NCBI RefSeq assembly: GCF_011386835.1
Contig: NC_088791.1
Span: forward strand, 14,198,998-14,262,997
From: Chrysemys picta bellii
Taxonomy: Eukaryota; Chordata; Testudines; Emydidae
Direction of reading: 5' to 3'
Length of the DNA stretch: 64,000 bases
The position numbers and the translations under genes are program-made. Below, in pieces: positions 1 to 10,624 of this stretch (its first letter is position 1; every line of letters begins with the position of its first letter). A model generated the notes under the pieces. It was not told the origin of the DNA. It did no database searches and worked only from the letters and a program-made list of their open reading frames with translations.

Positions 1-377
1 TGATAGCAGACAAAAGGGCTGTAGATTGTACTATTTAGGCATAGCCCTTCATTGGAGATGGCATGGATTTGTAGCACCTAAGAGTGTAATTCATCCTGTT
101 CATTCCACTTCCTGGAATTCCCCAGTAGACAGGGGAAAAGTACATGCTGCTTCTGCCCTTTAAGGAATGCCCCTTGCGTAGATAGCTAGATCTGAGTGGG
201 GGTGGGCAGGCAGACCTGTGGTCCCACCTATTCTCTCCCTCTCCATAAAGGTAGCCAGGGAGCAGACCCTGAGTGCACAAACTGTACGTCCTGCCCAGCC
301 CTTATATGAACCATTCAAGACGGGAGTCTCCTTACACTCTCCTCTATTACTGAACACCTGGACAAGGGCTAACAACG
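1..377. other. No gene or clear repeat seen
   Basis: I see only short open frames without recognisable motifs and no clear repeat signature. It is probably unique intergenic or intronic sequence. Confidence 0.4.
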
Positions 378-468
378 TTTAGTTGGTGTTGGTCCTACTT
401 TGAGCAGGGGATTGGACTAGATGACCTCCTGAGGTCTCTTTCAACCCTAATATTATATGATTCTATGA
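378..468 (+). mobile_element. CR1 LINE, 3' tail only
   Basis: The segment matches the last ~90 bases of a CR1 LINE as seen at the end of the long copy near 50.35 kb. It carries the GGTCCT-CTTTGAGCAGG block, then GGACTAGATGACCTCCTGAGG, and ends at a decayed ATATGATTCTATGA. It is strongly 5'-truncated, which is normal for CR1, and has no coding capacity. Confidence 0.9.
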
Positions 469-542
469 ACATCATAGCACCAAATGAGGAAGATTAGAAG
501 GACGGGCTCAAAGTCTATAATAAAGAAAACATTGTAGGCCAG

Positions 543-625
543 AGCCTGAGCTAGTATAAATCGGTGTAGCTCCATTTACTTCAGTGGAGCTGCATCCACT
601 TTCACTGGCCAAGGATCTGGCCCAC
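543..625. repeat. Old palindromic MITE-like repeat
   Basis: The segment has GTGTAGCTCCATTTACTTCAG followed by TGGAGCTGCATCC and ends in AAGGATCTGGCCC. The same ending (GAGGATCTGG) and the central inverted GGAGCT/AGCTCC occur at 830-898 and 11812-11884, with a weaker relative at 36664-36750. This suggests a decayed foldback family. Confidence 0.55.
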
Positions 626-829
626 AGATTCACATTGGAGTGATCTGTGTGCAGCTTGCAAATTCAGATTTTTGTTTCCTGAACATAATCAGGGAAAGGG
701 GAGCAGCAGACGACAACTGAGTACAAAGCACTGCGTGGCAACAAGCAGTGAAATTCCTCAACATCACCGTTCACCTGTCCGGGCAGTGGGGAGCATGCAT
801 TGGACTTTGCACCCTTTTTGGGCGAGGTC

Positions 830-898
830 TGCAGCTGGTGTAAATCTGCATGGTTCCATTTAGCTCCACTGATTTACCCCAGCCGAGGATCTGGTCCA
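830..898. repeat. Old palindromic MITE-like repeat
   Basis: This is a second decayed copy of the family at 543-625. It has GCTGGTGTAAATCTGC, TTTAGCTCCACTGATTTAC and the ending GAGGATCTGGTCC. The two half-sites GTGTAAATC and GATTTAC are inverted relative to each other. Confidence 0.55.
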
Positions 899-2420
899 TT
901 GCCTTTTGCTTATAAAATAAACTGCTCTGCAGATTAATTCTAACCTTGAGTATGTTAATGATTGAGCAGAATTGTCTGCATGTTATTAATATTTTTCTAA
1001 CATTAATATTCAGGGAGGATGCCTGGACCTTTTAGAATTTTGGAATATTTAAGAATTTTACTTGTATGCCTCCTGATTCCTTCACCAGTTCTTCCCCATT
1101 CCCTTTAGAGGGATAACTCACTGTGCTTTATGTATACATAAACGTCCTTTAGGGTTTTGTTTATTTCTTTTTGAAGCCACATAGAAAATAATGAGGTCCC
1201 CAAAGAAAGCCTTAAGGGCCCCCTAAATAACCAGAGAGGAACAACTAACTGTCTTAGGAGCCCTTGTGAAAATAGCAATTTGTTCATTAATCATGGAAGT
1301 AAAGCTTCATTGTTGGAGAATTAAACCAGCCGCAGCCGGTAGATCACAGCAGAAGCACCCCGAGTATAAGAAAGGATCATGCCAAGTCTGTAAATGCCAT
1401 AGAACAGCAGAGCATTAACCCTTTATCTTTCAATTTCATTCATACCTTGCTTGATGCAGTAGTTACCACCAATCTACCACCAAAAAAAAAAAAAAAAAAA
1501 ATAAGGGAAGGTGGCACTTGATAAAATTGACTAGTAAATGTCAAATGAATCAATTTGATATAACCGGCACCATGCTTGATTTCCCCCTCTTTCCCCCAAG
1601 AGATTCTGAGCTCCACAGTTTACCCTTATTTTCAGCAGGAACTGCAGTGGCTCAATGATTCTGGAAATTATGCCCACCCTAAATTGTTGACCTGTGGAAT
1701 TTAGCACCATAGGTGATTGAGTCAAATGCTGTATGATGTTGATTTATGAGGTAGCATTTCTCAGACTTTTGAAAGCTGAGCCCACACTTCAGGACAACTC
1801 CCGCAGCTGCACCCGCTTTCATCCTTGCCCTCGGTTGTTTAAGGGCATCCAACATGATCCGTCACTTTGAGTAGATTGTGCAGCTCTTAATAATAGCTTA
1901 TTTCCGTTCCTGTCTCACAAGTTAAATTGTTAGCTGCTGCCATTTAGGCATCTGTGTAAGCACCTACTGAAATGAATGGGGCAATTCACACCTCTCACAG
2001 CTATTGTTTCAGGCTGTCTGCAAACTCAGGAGGTCATAGCTGCAAATTACACCCGAGTCACATTTTCAAGGTTTTCTTCACAGCCTTAACATCTAGAGAC
2101 TTTTTTTTTTTTTTTTTTTTAATTTACAATCAAAGCTGAGACTTTGGAAAACAATTGAAGACTGTCCTTTGCACCTTTCAGGGGGGCATGTCCCATGCTT
2201 TTTACTATCTGTTCTGTTCTATATAAATTCTTATATCATGCTCATCACTATGGTATCTAACCTCTTCCAGTAGAGCATTAAGTGTCATGTGGTTTGTCAT
2301 GTGGTTTGTTCTCTCATCCTCTCCCCAGTGTCATGTCTTGTTTGTAGGGTTTTTTTTAAATATATAATATATACAGAGGTTGTTCTGTGTTTATATTAAA
2401 GAAGGCAGGTCAAAGAAATG
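899..2420. other. No gene seen; A and T tracts
   Basis: I recognise no coding or RNA gene. A homopolymer A tract lies at about 1482-1501 and a T tract at about 2101-2120. The rest looks like unique AT-rich sequence. Confidence 0.4.
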
Positions 2421-2845
2421 TGAATAGCCCATGTTACTGAGGAGCTGTTCTGTATTTGTTGGAGTTTCCCAAGTGCTGAAAGCTTCACCCACAGCTTTAT
2501 TGCATTGAGGTAGTCCAGCTGAGACGTGATGAAAGCATGAATAACTGATGCCAGATCATCGTTCAGCAGCTTGAGAGGGGTCTCCTAGCCAACAGGAAAC
2601 AATCCAACATATTTCTTATCAATGCTGCTGTGTCAGATCTTTAGTATCGGTGAGGAATCCAAGTGCACTACAAAATACAGACTGAATTGACCAATTGTGG
2701 GTGCATGCCTTCAACTCAGGAACACTGCACCATGGCTACAAGGTCTTCAAAATGTTTTCCTCTGACAACAAGCATAACCTCCATCTTGATCAGGTTTAGC
2801 TTCATCCAGTTGTTCTTCATCCATCAGCCAATTTTGTCCAAGCAG
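2421..2845 (-). pseudogene. L2-like LINE reverse transcriptase remnant
   Basis: Read on the minus strand, the sequence gives WMKNNWMKLNLIKMEVML in one frame. This matches the conserved WM..N.LKLN..KTEV block downstream of the YADD box in L2-type LINE reverse transcriptases. Further on, in shifted frames, it gives DDLASVIHAFITSQLDY and KLWVKLSALGKLQQIQN, as in the L2 segment ending in LDYCNAL and LQ.VQNAAAR. Frameshifts and stops make it a dead fossil. Its 5' side joins a CR1 fragment near 2845, so it was probably cut or invaded there. The L2 assignment is from remembered family motifs. Confidence 0.6.
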
Positions 2846-4545
2846 TGGCCATCTTGGTGGTTTTGCACCCACCTTCTAGTAGCTCCATCTAGGTTATATT
2901 TCCCTAGTTTATGAGAAGTTCATGCGAGAAAGTATCAAAAGCCTTACTAAAGTCAAGATATACCACATCTACCGCTTCCCCTCTATCCACAAGGCTTGTT
3001 ACCCTGTCAAAGAAAGCTATCAGGCTGCTTTGACGTGATTTATTCTTGACAAAGCCATGCTGATTGTTATTTATCACCTTATTATCTTCTAGGTGTTCGC
3101 AAATTGATTGCTTAATTATTTACTCCATTATTTTTCCAGGTATAGAAGTTAAGCTGACTGATCTGTAATTCCCCGGGTTGTCCTTATTTCCCTTTTTATA
3201 GATGGGTACTATATTTGCCCTTTTCCAGTCTTCTGGAATGTCTCCCATCTTCCATGACTTTTCAAAGATAATCACTAATGATTCACATATCTCCTCAGTT
3301 AGCTCCTTGGGTATTCTAGGATGCATTTCATCAGGCCCTGGTGATTTGAAGACATCTAACTTGTCTAAGTAACTTTTTACTTGTTCTTTCCCTATTTTAG
3401 TCTCTGATCCTACCTCATTTTCACTGGCATTCCCTAAGTTAGACGTCCATTCGCCACCAACCTTCTTGGTGAAAACTGAAACAAAGAAGTCATTAAGCAC
3501 CTCTGCCATTTTCACATTTTCTGTTATTGTCTTTCCCCCCTCATTGAGTAATGGGCCTACTCTGTCCTTGGTTTTCCTCTTGCTTCTAATGTATTTGTAG
3601 AATGTTTTCTTGTTTCCTTTTATGTCCCTAGCTAGTTTGATCTCATTTTGTGCCTTGGCTTTTCTAATTTTGTCCATACATACTTGTGTTATTTGTTTAT
3701 ATTCATCCTTTATAATTTGACCAAGTTTCCACTTTTTGCAGGACTCTTTTTTGAGTTTTAGATCATTGAAGATCTCCTTTTGCCTAGCTTTCCTACAGAG
3801 TGGGATAGTTTGCTGTTGTGCCCTTAATAACATCTCTTTGAAAAACTGCCAACTGTCTTCAATTTTTTTCCCCTTAGACTTGCTTCCCATGGGATTTTAC
3901 CTACCAACTCCCCCAGTTCGCTAAAGTCTGCCTTCTTGAAATCCATTGTCTTTATTGTGCTGTTCTCCCTCCTACCATTCCTTAGAATCATGAACTCTAC
4001 CATTTCATGATCACTTTCACCCAAGTTGCCTTCCACTTTCAAATTCTCAACCAATTCCTTCCTATTTGTCAAAATCAAATCTAGAACAGCCTCTTCCCAG
4101 CAGCTTTCTCCACCTTCTGAAATAAAAAATGGTCTCCAATACATTCCAAGAAATTGTTGGATAATCTGTGCCCTGCTGTGTTATTTTCCCAACAGATGTT
4201 TGGGTAGTTGAAGTCCCCCGTCACCATCAAGTGCTGTGCTTTGGATGATGTTAGTTGTTTAAAAAAAAAGCCTCATCCACCTCTTCTTCCTGGTTGGGTG
4301 GTCTATAGTAGACCCCTACCATGACATCACCCTGGTTCTTTACCCCTTTTAGCCTTACACCGAGACTTTCAACAAGTCTGTCTCTTATTTCTATCTCAAC
4401 CTCAGTCCAAGTGTATATATTTTTAATATATAAGGCAACACTTCCTCCCTTTTTTCCCTCCCTGTCTTCCTGAGCAAGCTGTATCCTTCTATACCAACAT
4501 TCCAGTCATGTGTATTATCTTACCAAGTCTCCGTGATGCCAACCA
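2846..4545 (-). pseudogene. CR1 LINE ORF2 remnant (endonuclease to RT), broken
   Basis: This is a minus-strand CR1 ORF2 that encoded an apurinic-like endonuclease and a reverse transcriptase for target-primed insertion. From its 5' side (high coordinates) I see the start of the endonuclease near 4545, SDHEMVEF at about 4000 (last catalytic motif), then [18 protein letters not shown] as linker. The longest RT piece is 3120-3890 (256 codons), with [15 protein letters not shown] and [18 protein letters not shown]. After a stop near 3120 the frame continues with the first palm motif (DFSKAFDT) to about 2846, where it meets the L2 fragment. The RT catalytic C box and the 3' UTR are missing. Several stops and frame changes show it is inactive. 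It is clearly older than the copy at 47.3-50.35 kb. Confidence 0.9.
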
Positions 4546-4802
4546 AGGGAGGGTTTGGGTACAAGCAAAGCAAACACGTGCTTGGAGCAGCCCATTTGCA
4601 GAGGCGGCAGTGATCCAGCATGGGAGCTGAGAACCAACAGGGGGCCCTGGGAGCTGTAGTTCCTTGGTTAGCCCAGGAGCAGGGAAAGAACTACATTTCC
4701 CAGCATTCCCTTGTTCACTACCAACAGGAAAGAGGGGGAGGGAGTGAGGAAACTGAGACCTCATGCTGCAGCCTGCTATGAATGGAGAGCTGCACTGTGA
4801 GT
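4546..4802. other. Intervening segment with ZNF143-like motif
   Basis: No gene is seen. At about 4690-4709 the plus strand reads ACTACATTTCCCAGCATTCC, close to the ZNF143/THAP11 binding site ACTACAATTCCCAGCATGC. An inverted half (GGAGCTGTAGTTCCTTGG) lies ~40 bases upstream. Both may be parts of a repeat rather than a host promoter. Confidence 0.3.
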
Positions 4803-5380
4803 AGGGATACCATATGTTAACATTCAAAAAAATAGGACACTCCATGGGGAGGGAGGGTAGCCCCACCCTGCCACCATTCACTCCCTCCGACTGCCCCCCA
4901 CAGAAACCTCAACCCATCCGACCCTTGCCCCAACTGCCCCCCAGGACCCCACCCTCTATCTAAGCCCCACTGGTCCTTGTCCCCTGATTGCCCCCTCCAG
5001 GGACCCTACCCCCTAGCTAAGCCTCCCTTCTCCTTGTCCCCAACTGCCCCCCCCCAACTTTCCCTCTAGGACCCCACCCCCTACCTGTCCCCTGACAAAC
5101 CCCTGGGACTCCCAGGCCTATCCAACTGCTGCCTGTCCCCCTGACTGCCCCCCCAAAACCCCTGACCCATCTAACACCCCTTCTCCTTGTCCCTTGACTG
5201 CCCCCCCGGAATCCCCTACCCCTTCTCCAACCCCCCAGCCCCCTTACTGTGCCACTCAGACCAGCGTGTCTGGCTTCGCGCAGCGCCAGACACGCTGCTG
5301 CATACATGCTGCCGTGCTCCCTTGCAGAGCTACAGCCTCCCCCCCCCCCCCAGCACCTGCCTTCCAGATTTGAACACCTC
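4803..5380. mobile_element. C-rich DNA element, GGGTTACCATA-type family, decayed
   Basis: The left end AGGGATACCATATGTTAAC resembles the left end of the complete copy at 17284-18228 (AGGGTTACCATATTTCAAC). Both continue with a CAAAAAAnAGGAC block. The interior is the same kind of C-rich, irregular tandem unit (CTTGTCCCCTGACTGCCCCCC and variants). A small inverted repeat with GTGTCTGGC and GCCAGACAC arms lies at about 5268-5294. I could not find a matching right terminus, so the 3' end is missing or diverged. Confidence 0.6.
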
Positions 5381-5799
5381 AAAATTCAGGAGTGCTCAAG
5401 CTCAGTTTGGACAGCTGTTACTTCATTTCTCCCAAATCAAATATACTAATCCACTGTAACTTGCTGTAGAAAAAGTAGGATAAAATTGAGCAAGAAATGC
5501 TTCTCAGTGGTTATTAGGACTGGAATTGCTATTTTCAACAGCCATTGCCTTTTGTTTGTTTTGTTTAAAAGGAAGACAGTGATATTGCATTGGCAAATTC
5601 CCCATAGAAAGAAAGAGTGGAACAAAAGAATAATAAAGGCACCTCAACTTTTCCTCATTTATGTAGGACAGTCTTATAATATGCATCCAGACATCCTCCA
5701 ATCACACAAGCTGAAAATTGTTCCACTTTACTGCAGTTCTGTAACAATATGGGAACCAATCCTGTCTGTGTTCTGTGCACATCTAAAATTCCTGCTGAA
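5381..5799. other. No gene seen
   Basis: Open frames here have no recognisable motif and I see no clear repeat. It lies between the C-rich element and the G-rich hAT-like element. Confidence 0.35.
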
Positions 5800-5839
5800 T
5801 GACCTGCCCTGGGAGCGAGTTACCAGTGACCCAGGGCTG

Positions 5840-6037
5840 CGGCAGAAGGAGGATGCAGGTGGGGGGGGGGGGAGGGGGGAGAGCCCAGTGCTGGGGCGGC
5901 GGGGGGGGTGCAGGTGGGGGGGGGGGGGAGAGCCCAGGGCTGGGACGGCAGGGGGGGTGCAGCGAGGAGCCCAGGGCTGGGACAGGGGGCAGACAATTTT
6001 TTTTGCTTGGGGCGGAAAAAGCCTAGAGCCGGCCCTG
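5840..6037. mobile_element. hAT-like nonautonomous element, G-rich; only right end clear
   Basis: The right end TTGGGGCGGAAAAAGCCTAG followed by AGCCGGCCCTG matches the right ends of the elements at 8112-8364 and 42668-43043. Its interior is a G-rich set of about three units of GAGCCCAG-GCTGGG-CGGC-GGTGCAG. It sits inside the minus-strand CR1 piece that resumes at 6038. The left terminus and target duplication are not resolved, so the start is approximate. Confidence 0.6.
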
Positions 6038-6345
6038 ATGCCAACTATGTCATAGCTGTGTTTATTTACTAGCATTTTGAGTTCTTCCTGCTTATTCCCC
6101 ATACTTCTCGCATTAGTATACAGACATCTAAGATACTGATTTGATTCCCCCGCCCCACTTCTGTCTTGTCTCTCCCTTATTTCTGCTATAACGGGCCATG
6201 CTTCCCCCCCCCCCCCCCCCAGATTCTGACCCTTCTCCCAGGTCTCCATGTTTTTGACTTACCTGTGGGCTTTGGTCACCTGCCCTGTTGAACCTAGTTT
6301 AAAGCCCTCCTCACTAGGTTAGCCAGTCTGTAGCCAAATATGCTG
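6038..6345 (-). pseudogene. CR1 LINE 5' region and start of endonuclease
   Basis: Read on the minus strand this gives GGCTAACCTAGTGAGGAGGG near its 5' end, the same 5' block as in the CR1 at 47290. It then encodes YLRCLYTNARSMGNKQEEL and HSYDIVGI, the start of the CR1 endonuclease (the conserved Asn is in YTNARS). The frame is then broken by the G-rich element that ends at 6037. There is no complete domain. Confidence 0.85.
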
Positions 6346-6384
6346 TTCATCATAAAACCCAGACCAGTAATACATATACTGGGT

Positions 6385-8690
6385 ACTTTAAAAGGGCCAA
6401 TTTTATAAAGTTGAAACCAGTTATGAGCAAAATCATCTGGGAGGAAGAATTTAATCAGAAAAATGGAATGATAATTGGAAATTGCTTAAGAATACTTTAC
6501 TAGATACACAAAGTTGCAATCCCACAACTGAGGAAGAATGCCTTATTGGTTAAAAAATGAACCTGGTTTACAGAGGAAGTGAAGGAAGCTATAAAAATAA
6601 TAATAATCATATATAAGAAATGGAAGAATGGGGAAGTTGATAGTAATGAATATATATCAGAAGCTAGGAATTTAAAAAAATTATAAGGGAAGCAAAGGAA
6701 CACCAGGAGAAATCTATGGCCAGCAGAGTTAAGAACAATAGTTTTTAAAAGTATATTGGAACAAATCATCCTAACATGGAATTGGTTCATTACTGAATGG
6801 AAATGATAGAATGCCAATAATGCAGAAAAGGCAGAAGTGTTCACCATATTTCTGTTCTGTATTTGGGAAAGAAACTGATGAAGTAATTGTATCGTATGAT
6901 AACACTCTTTCCATTTCACTAGTATTTCAGGAGGATGTTAAACAGCTGCCACTGATCTTAGACAGTTTTAGATCAACAGGTCCAGATAACTTGTATCCAA
7001 GAGTTTTAAAAGAGCTGGCAGAGGAACTTGCTGGACCCTTAATGCTGATTTTCAATACACCTTGGAACACTAGGGAAGTTCCAGAAGACTGGAAGAAATC
7101 TAATGTTGTGCCAATATTTAAAAAGAGTAGATGGGACAACCCTGGTAATTATAAACCTGTCATTCTGACACCAGTCTCAATTTAAGTAAAATAGAGCAGC
7201 TGAAAAGGGAATCCACTAAATAGAGGTAAAGGAGGTTAATGTGATTAATACAAATCAACATCAATAATTTGATTTTTTTAATATTACAAGTTTGGTTGAT
7301 AAAGGTAATAGCGTTGGTGTAATATACTTTCACATGACATTTTGACCTAAATAAAGTAGGATGAAATAAAACTAACATGACACACATTCAATGGATAGGT
7401 CACAATGTAGTTAAAGACAGGGAAACATCGTTGATGAGGTGTTTCTATTGGAGTTCCACAGGGATCGGTCCTTGACCCTAAGCTATTTAACATTTTAATT
7501 AATGGCCTGGAAGAAAACAAAGCCATCACTGATAAAGTTTGCAGACAGCATTAAGATTGGTGGACTGGTAAATAATGAAGAGGACGGGTCACTGATACAG
7601 AGCGATCTGGATCACTTGGTAAGCTGGGCACAAGCAAACAATATGTGTTTTAATATGGCTAAATGTAAATATATACCTCTAGGAACAAAGCCTGTAGTCC
7701 ATACTTGCAAGACAGGGGACTCTATGCTGGGAATCAGTGACTCTGAAAAAGACTTGAGTGTCCTGGTGGATAATCAGATAAATATAATCTTCTAGTGTGA
7801 CACTTGGCCAAAAGGGCTAATGCAATCCTTAGATACATAAGCAGGGAATCTCAAGTAGTAGTAGAGAGGTTATTTTACATGGTATATTTGACTGGTGGGA
7901 CCGCTTCTGCCATACTGTGTCCAGTTCTGGTATCCACAATTCAAGAAAAATGTTGTTGGAGAGGATTCAGGGAAGAGAATGATTAAAGGATTAGGAAACA
8001 TTCCTTATAGTGATTGAGCTCCTTGAGTCAATCTATTTTGCATAACAATTAGAATGTTATGGGGTGACTTGATTACAGTCTACAAATACCTACATAGGGA
8101 ACAAATCTATGCAGGGCCGGCTCCAGGCACCAGCCCAGCAAGCGGGTGGTTGGGGCGGGCAAGAGGAAGGGGCAGCACGTCGTGCTGTTCGGTGGCAATT
8201 CGGCTGCGGGTCCCTCTAGGAGGGAAGCACCTGCCACCGAATTCCCGAAGAAGAAAGTGGCGTGATGGAGCTGCCGCCGGCGTGCCACCAATCACAATTG
8301 CGATCGCAGCTTTTTTTTTTTTTTTCCGCCGCTTGGGGCGGCAAAAACCCTGGAGCCAGTCCTGAATATATGATAATGGGCTCTTCAGTCTAGCAGACAA
8401 AGATATCCTGATCCAATTGCTGGAAACTGAAGTTAGACAAATTCAGACTGAAAATAAGGTGTACATTTTTAACAGTGAGGTAATTAATGATTGGAACAAT
8501 TTACCAAGAATCGTGGTGGATTCTGTCACTGGACATTTTAAAATCAAGATTAGATTTTTTAAAAAAAATATGCTTTAATTCAAAGGAAATTATTTGGGGG
8601 AAGTTCTGTGGCCTGTGTTGTAGGATAGATTAGATTAAATGATCACAATGGCTCCTTCTGGCCTTTGAATCTAGGAGACCATATAATTTG
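6385..8690 (+). pseudogene. L3/CR1-like LINE ORF2 remnant with 3' end
   Basis: This is an old plus-strand LINE of the CR1/L3 group. Around 6811-7185 it encodes [20 protein letters not shown] and DWKKSNVVPIFKK plus NPGNYKPV, the RT fingers region. Near 7440 the phase shifts to GVPQGSVL-type sequence (read from GGAGTTCCACAGGGATCGGT), and FNMAKCKYIPLG at about 7651 matches the thumb region. The 3' end at 8600-8690 reads GATCACAATGGCTCCTTCTG followed by GCCTTTGAATCTA, an L3-like tail. Frameshifts and deletions are many. A hAT-like element splits it at 8112-8364. The tail at 21141-21415 is homologous. Confidence 0.8.
8112..8364. mobile_element. hAT-like nonautonomous DNA transposon with 8-bp target duplication
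   Basis: The ends CAGGGCCGGCTCCAGG and, reverse-complemented, CAGGACTGGCTCCAGGG form terminal inverted repeats. The flanks are AATCTATG (8104-8111) and AATATATG (8365-8372), an 8-bp duplication with one mismatch, the length typical of hAT transposons. No transposase is encoded. It sits within the 6.4-8.7 kb LINE, so it is the younger insertion. It is a relative of 42668-43043 and of the right end at 6037. Confidence 0.85.
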
Positions 8691-9760
8691 CTAGGTACTC
8701 CTATACAAAGGCATCTTATTGATTTAATGAATGTATTTCTTTACTTAGATACTATTCATAAAACTGATCAATTTTTCCACCAGCATGATTATGTGTATTG
8801 CCCTTTACAAGGTGACATAGGTTCTGCTTGAATGTGGATGATTGTTGCCCAGTAGTGATTAGGTTGTTAAAGACCATGCTTCATTTGATGGTTTGAGTTT
8901 TATTCCTGTTGTCCACAGAGAGCAGTGGAGCTGCTTGTCCAGGAAGCCTATTTTACAAAGGCAATAAGCCACAATAAATAACCTTTCTGCACAGATTTGG
9001 AAAGCAGAAGATTATTTTAAATCAGGTTCATAGATGGTAGATTTGAAAGCACCTCCCTCATAGGAAAGGCCAGCTCCCTGCATCAAGTAGAAACTGTCTA
9101 TAGACCATCTAGGCATTAAATGGGAAGGGCCATGTCTAAAGAAACCTGTCTGTAAATCAATCAATATCATCAGTAGACAGTTGTAGTTTGTACCAATCTA
9201 ATTTTTCATGCAAATTTTGACCAAAAAGCAGAGGGTGGAATGCGGGGGAATAAAATGTTTTGTTTCCCCCCCCCCTTCTTTTATCAAACAGCTCTACTGC
9301 TAACTCTCCAACACACAGAAGCAGAAACTAACTGCAGAGGTTGAGATAGAGCATAAAGCCAGACTAGAATACAGCAGCGTCGGGATCCTCTTTTGTTTTA
9401 TAAGTTTATTTGTTCTTGTGAGGTAGGTAAAGAACTTAACCCTAAAACCCTGTCTCCGTCACCAATGAATATCACACATTTAAGTTAGATTTGTACACAC
9501 ACTAAAAATGGGCACCCCTATCGCTATCTTCAGGGTACCCTTGACATAATTTAGACACAACAAAATGAATGCTCAGACATAACTAAGAGTGCAGCAGTAT
9601 AATTCAACAGAATTTGCTACTAGCAAACCAGGCAACTCAAAGTCTCAGATCACCCTCTCTCACCCACAGTTCCCCATGTGAACACAAACTAAACCTCCTT
9701 CAGTGTCTCTGACTTAGCTACTTCTATGTCCCCCATTACCATCATGAGAACACCCCTATA
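8691..9760. other. No gene or clear repeat seen
   Basis: No motif, RNA gene or obvious interspersed repeat is recognisable. A short C tract lies near 9266-9275. Confidence 0.4.
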
Positions 9761-9761
9761 A

Positions 9762-10030
9762 GGGAAGGAAAGACTATTATCCCCATGTTACATATAGGCA
9801 AGAGAGACACATGGAGGTTAAGTGGCATTTCAAGAAGTCTGTCGTAGGAATAAGGAATTGATCCTGCATCTTTACAGTCTCAGGCCAGCACCCAACCACG
9901 GGACCAGATTTCCTCTCATCAATAGTAAGGTGATATTTGAGGACTAAAGGAGCAATTCCCATCCCCCCATACAGCCCATTCTAAGGAGAGCAGAGTGAGC
10001 ACAGGTAGGATTCAAACCCAAGCCCGTCAG
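9762..10030 (-). repeat. MIR-type SINE, decayed
   Basis: The plus strand has TATTATCCCCATGTTACA, GGAGGTTAAGTGGCATTTCA and, further on, GGATTCAAACCCAAG. These are the diverged blocks of an antisense MIR/CORE-SINE (TTACAGATGGGGAA, GTTAAGTGACTTGCCC, GATTAGAACCCAGG). Confidence 0.5.
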
Positions 10031-10339
10031 ACAACATCCCCAATACCCCAATACATAAACACAGACTTTAAAACTAGAAACACAAACAAAACTTCTATTA
10101 CAGAAACTGGTCTGCTAATGCCTGCATAATGAGTATATGGTTTGTTCTACCCCTTCAACAGTAATCTGTCTGCATATTGGTGTATTAGGGAGGAATGAAT
10201 TTATTCCAGTCAGGGTATCCCCTGGCACAAAAATGAAATAGATAAAGTTGATACAAGACCATAAAGGTCTTCTCTTATCCAAAATCAGCACTCATGTTAG
10301 GTGAATAGGTCAGTGAAACTATTTAGCCAATACCACTTA

Positions 10340-10624
10340 GGCTAGGTCTACACTACCCGCCTGAATCGGCGGGTAGAAATCGACCTCTCGGGGATCGATT
10401 TATCGTGTCCCATCGGGACGCGACAATCAAGCCCCGAATCGACGCGCTTACTCCACCAGCGGAGGTGGGAGTAAGCGCCGTCAACAGAAAGCCGCAGAAG
10501 TCAATTTTGCCGCCGTCCTCACAGCGGGGTAAGTCGGCTGCGATACGTCGAATTCAGCTACGCTATTCACGTAGCTGAATTTGCGTATCTTAAATCGACT
10601 CCCCCCTGTAGTGTAGATGTACCC
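10340..10624. mobile_element. PIF/Harbinger-like MITE with TTA target duplication
   Basis: The left end GGCTAGGTCTACACTAC and the reverse complement of the right end, GGGTACATCTACACTAC, are terminal inverted repeats. The element is flanked by TTA on both sides (10337-10339 and 10625-10627), the duplication expected of PIF/Harbinger transposons. The interior is CpG-rich, unlike its surroundings, and contains inverted segments (GCGCTTACTCC and GGAGTAAGCGC; TACGCTATTCACGTAGC region). No coding sequence. The high CpG content suggests a fairly young insertion. Confidence 0.85.

Noticed and set aside
5486..6055. 189-codon open frame, plus strand
   Set aside because: Its second half is Gly/Arg translation of a G-rich transposon array; the first half has no motif.
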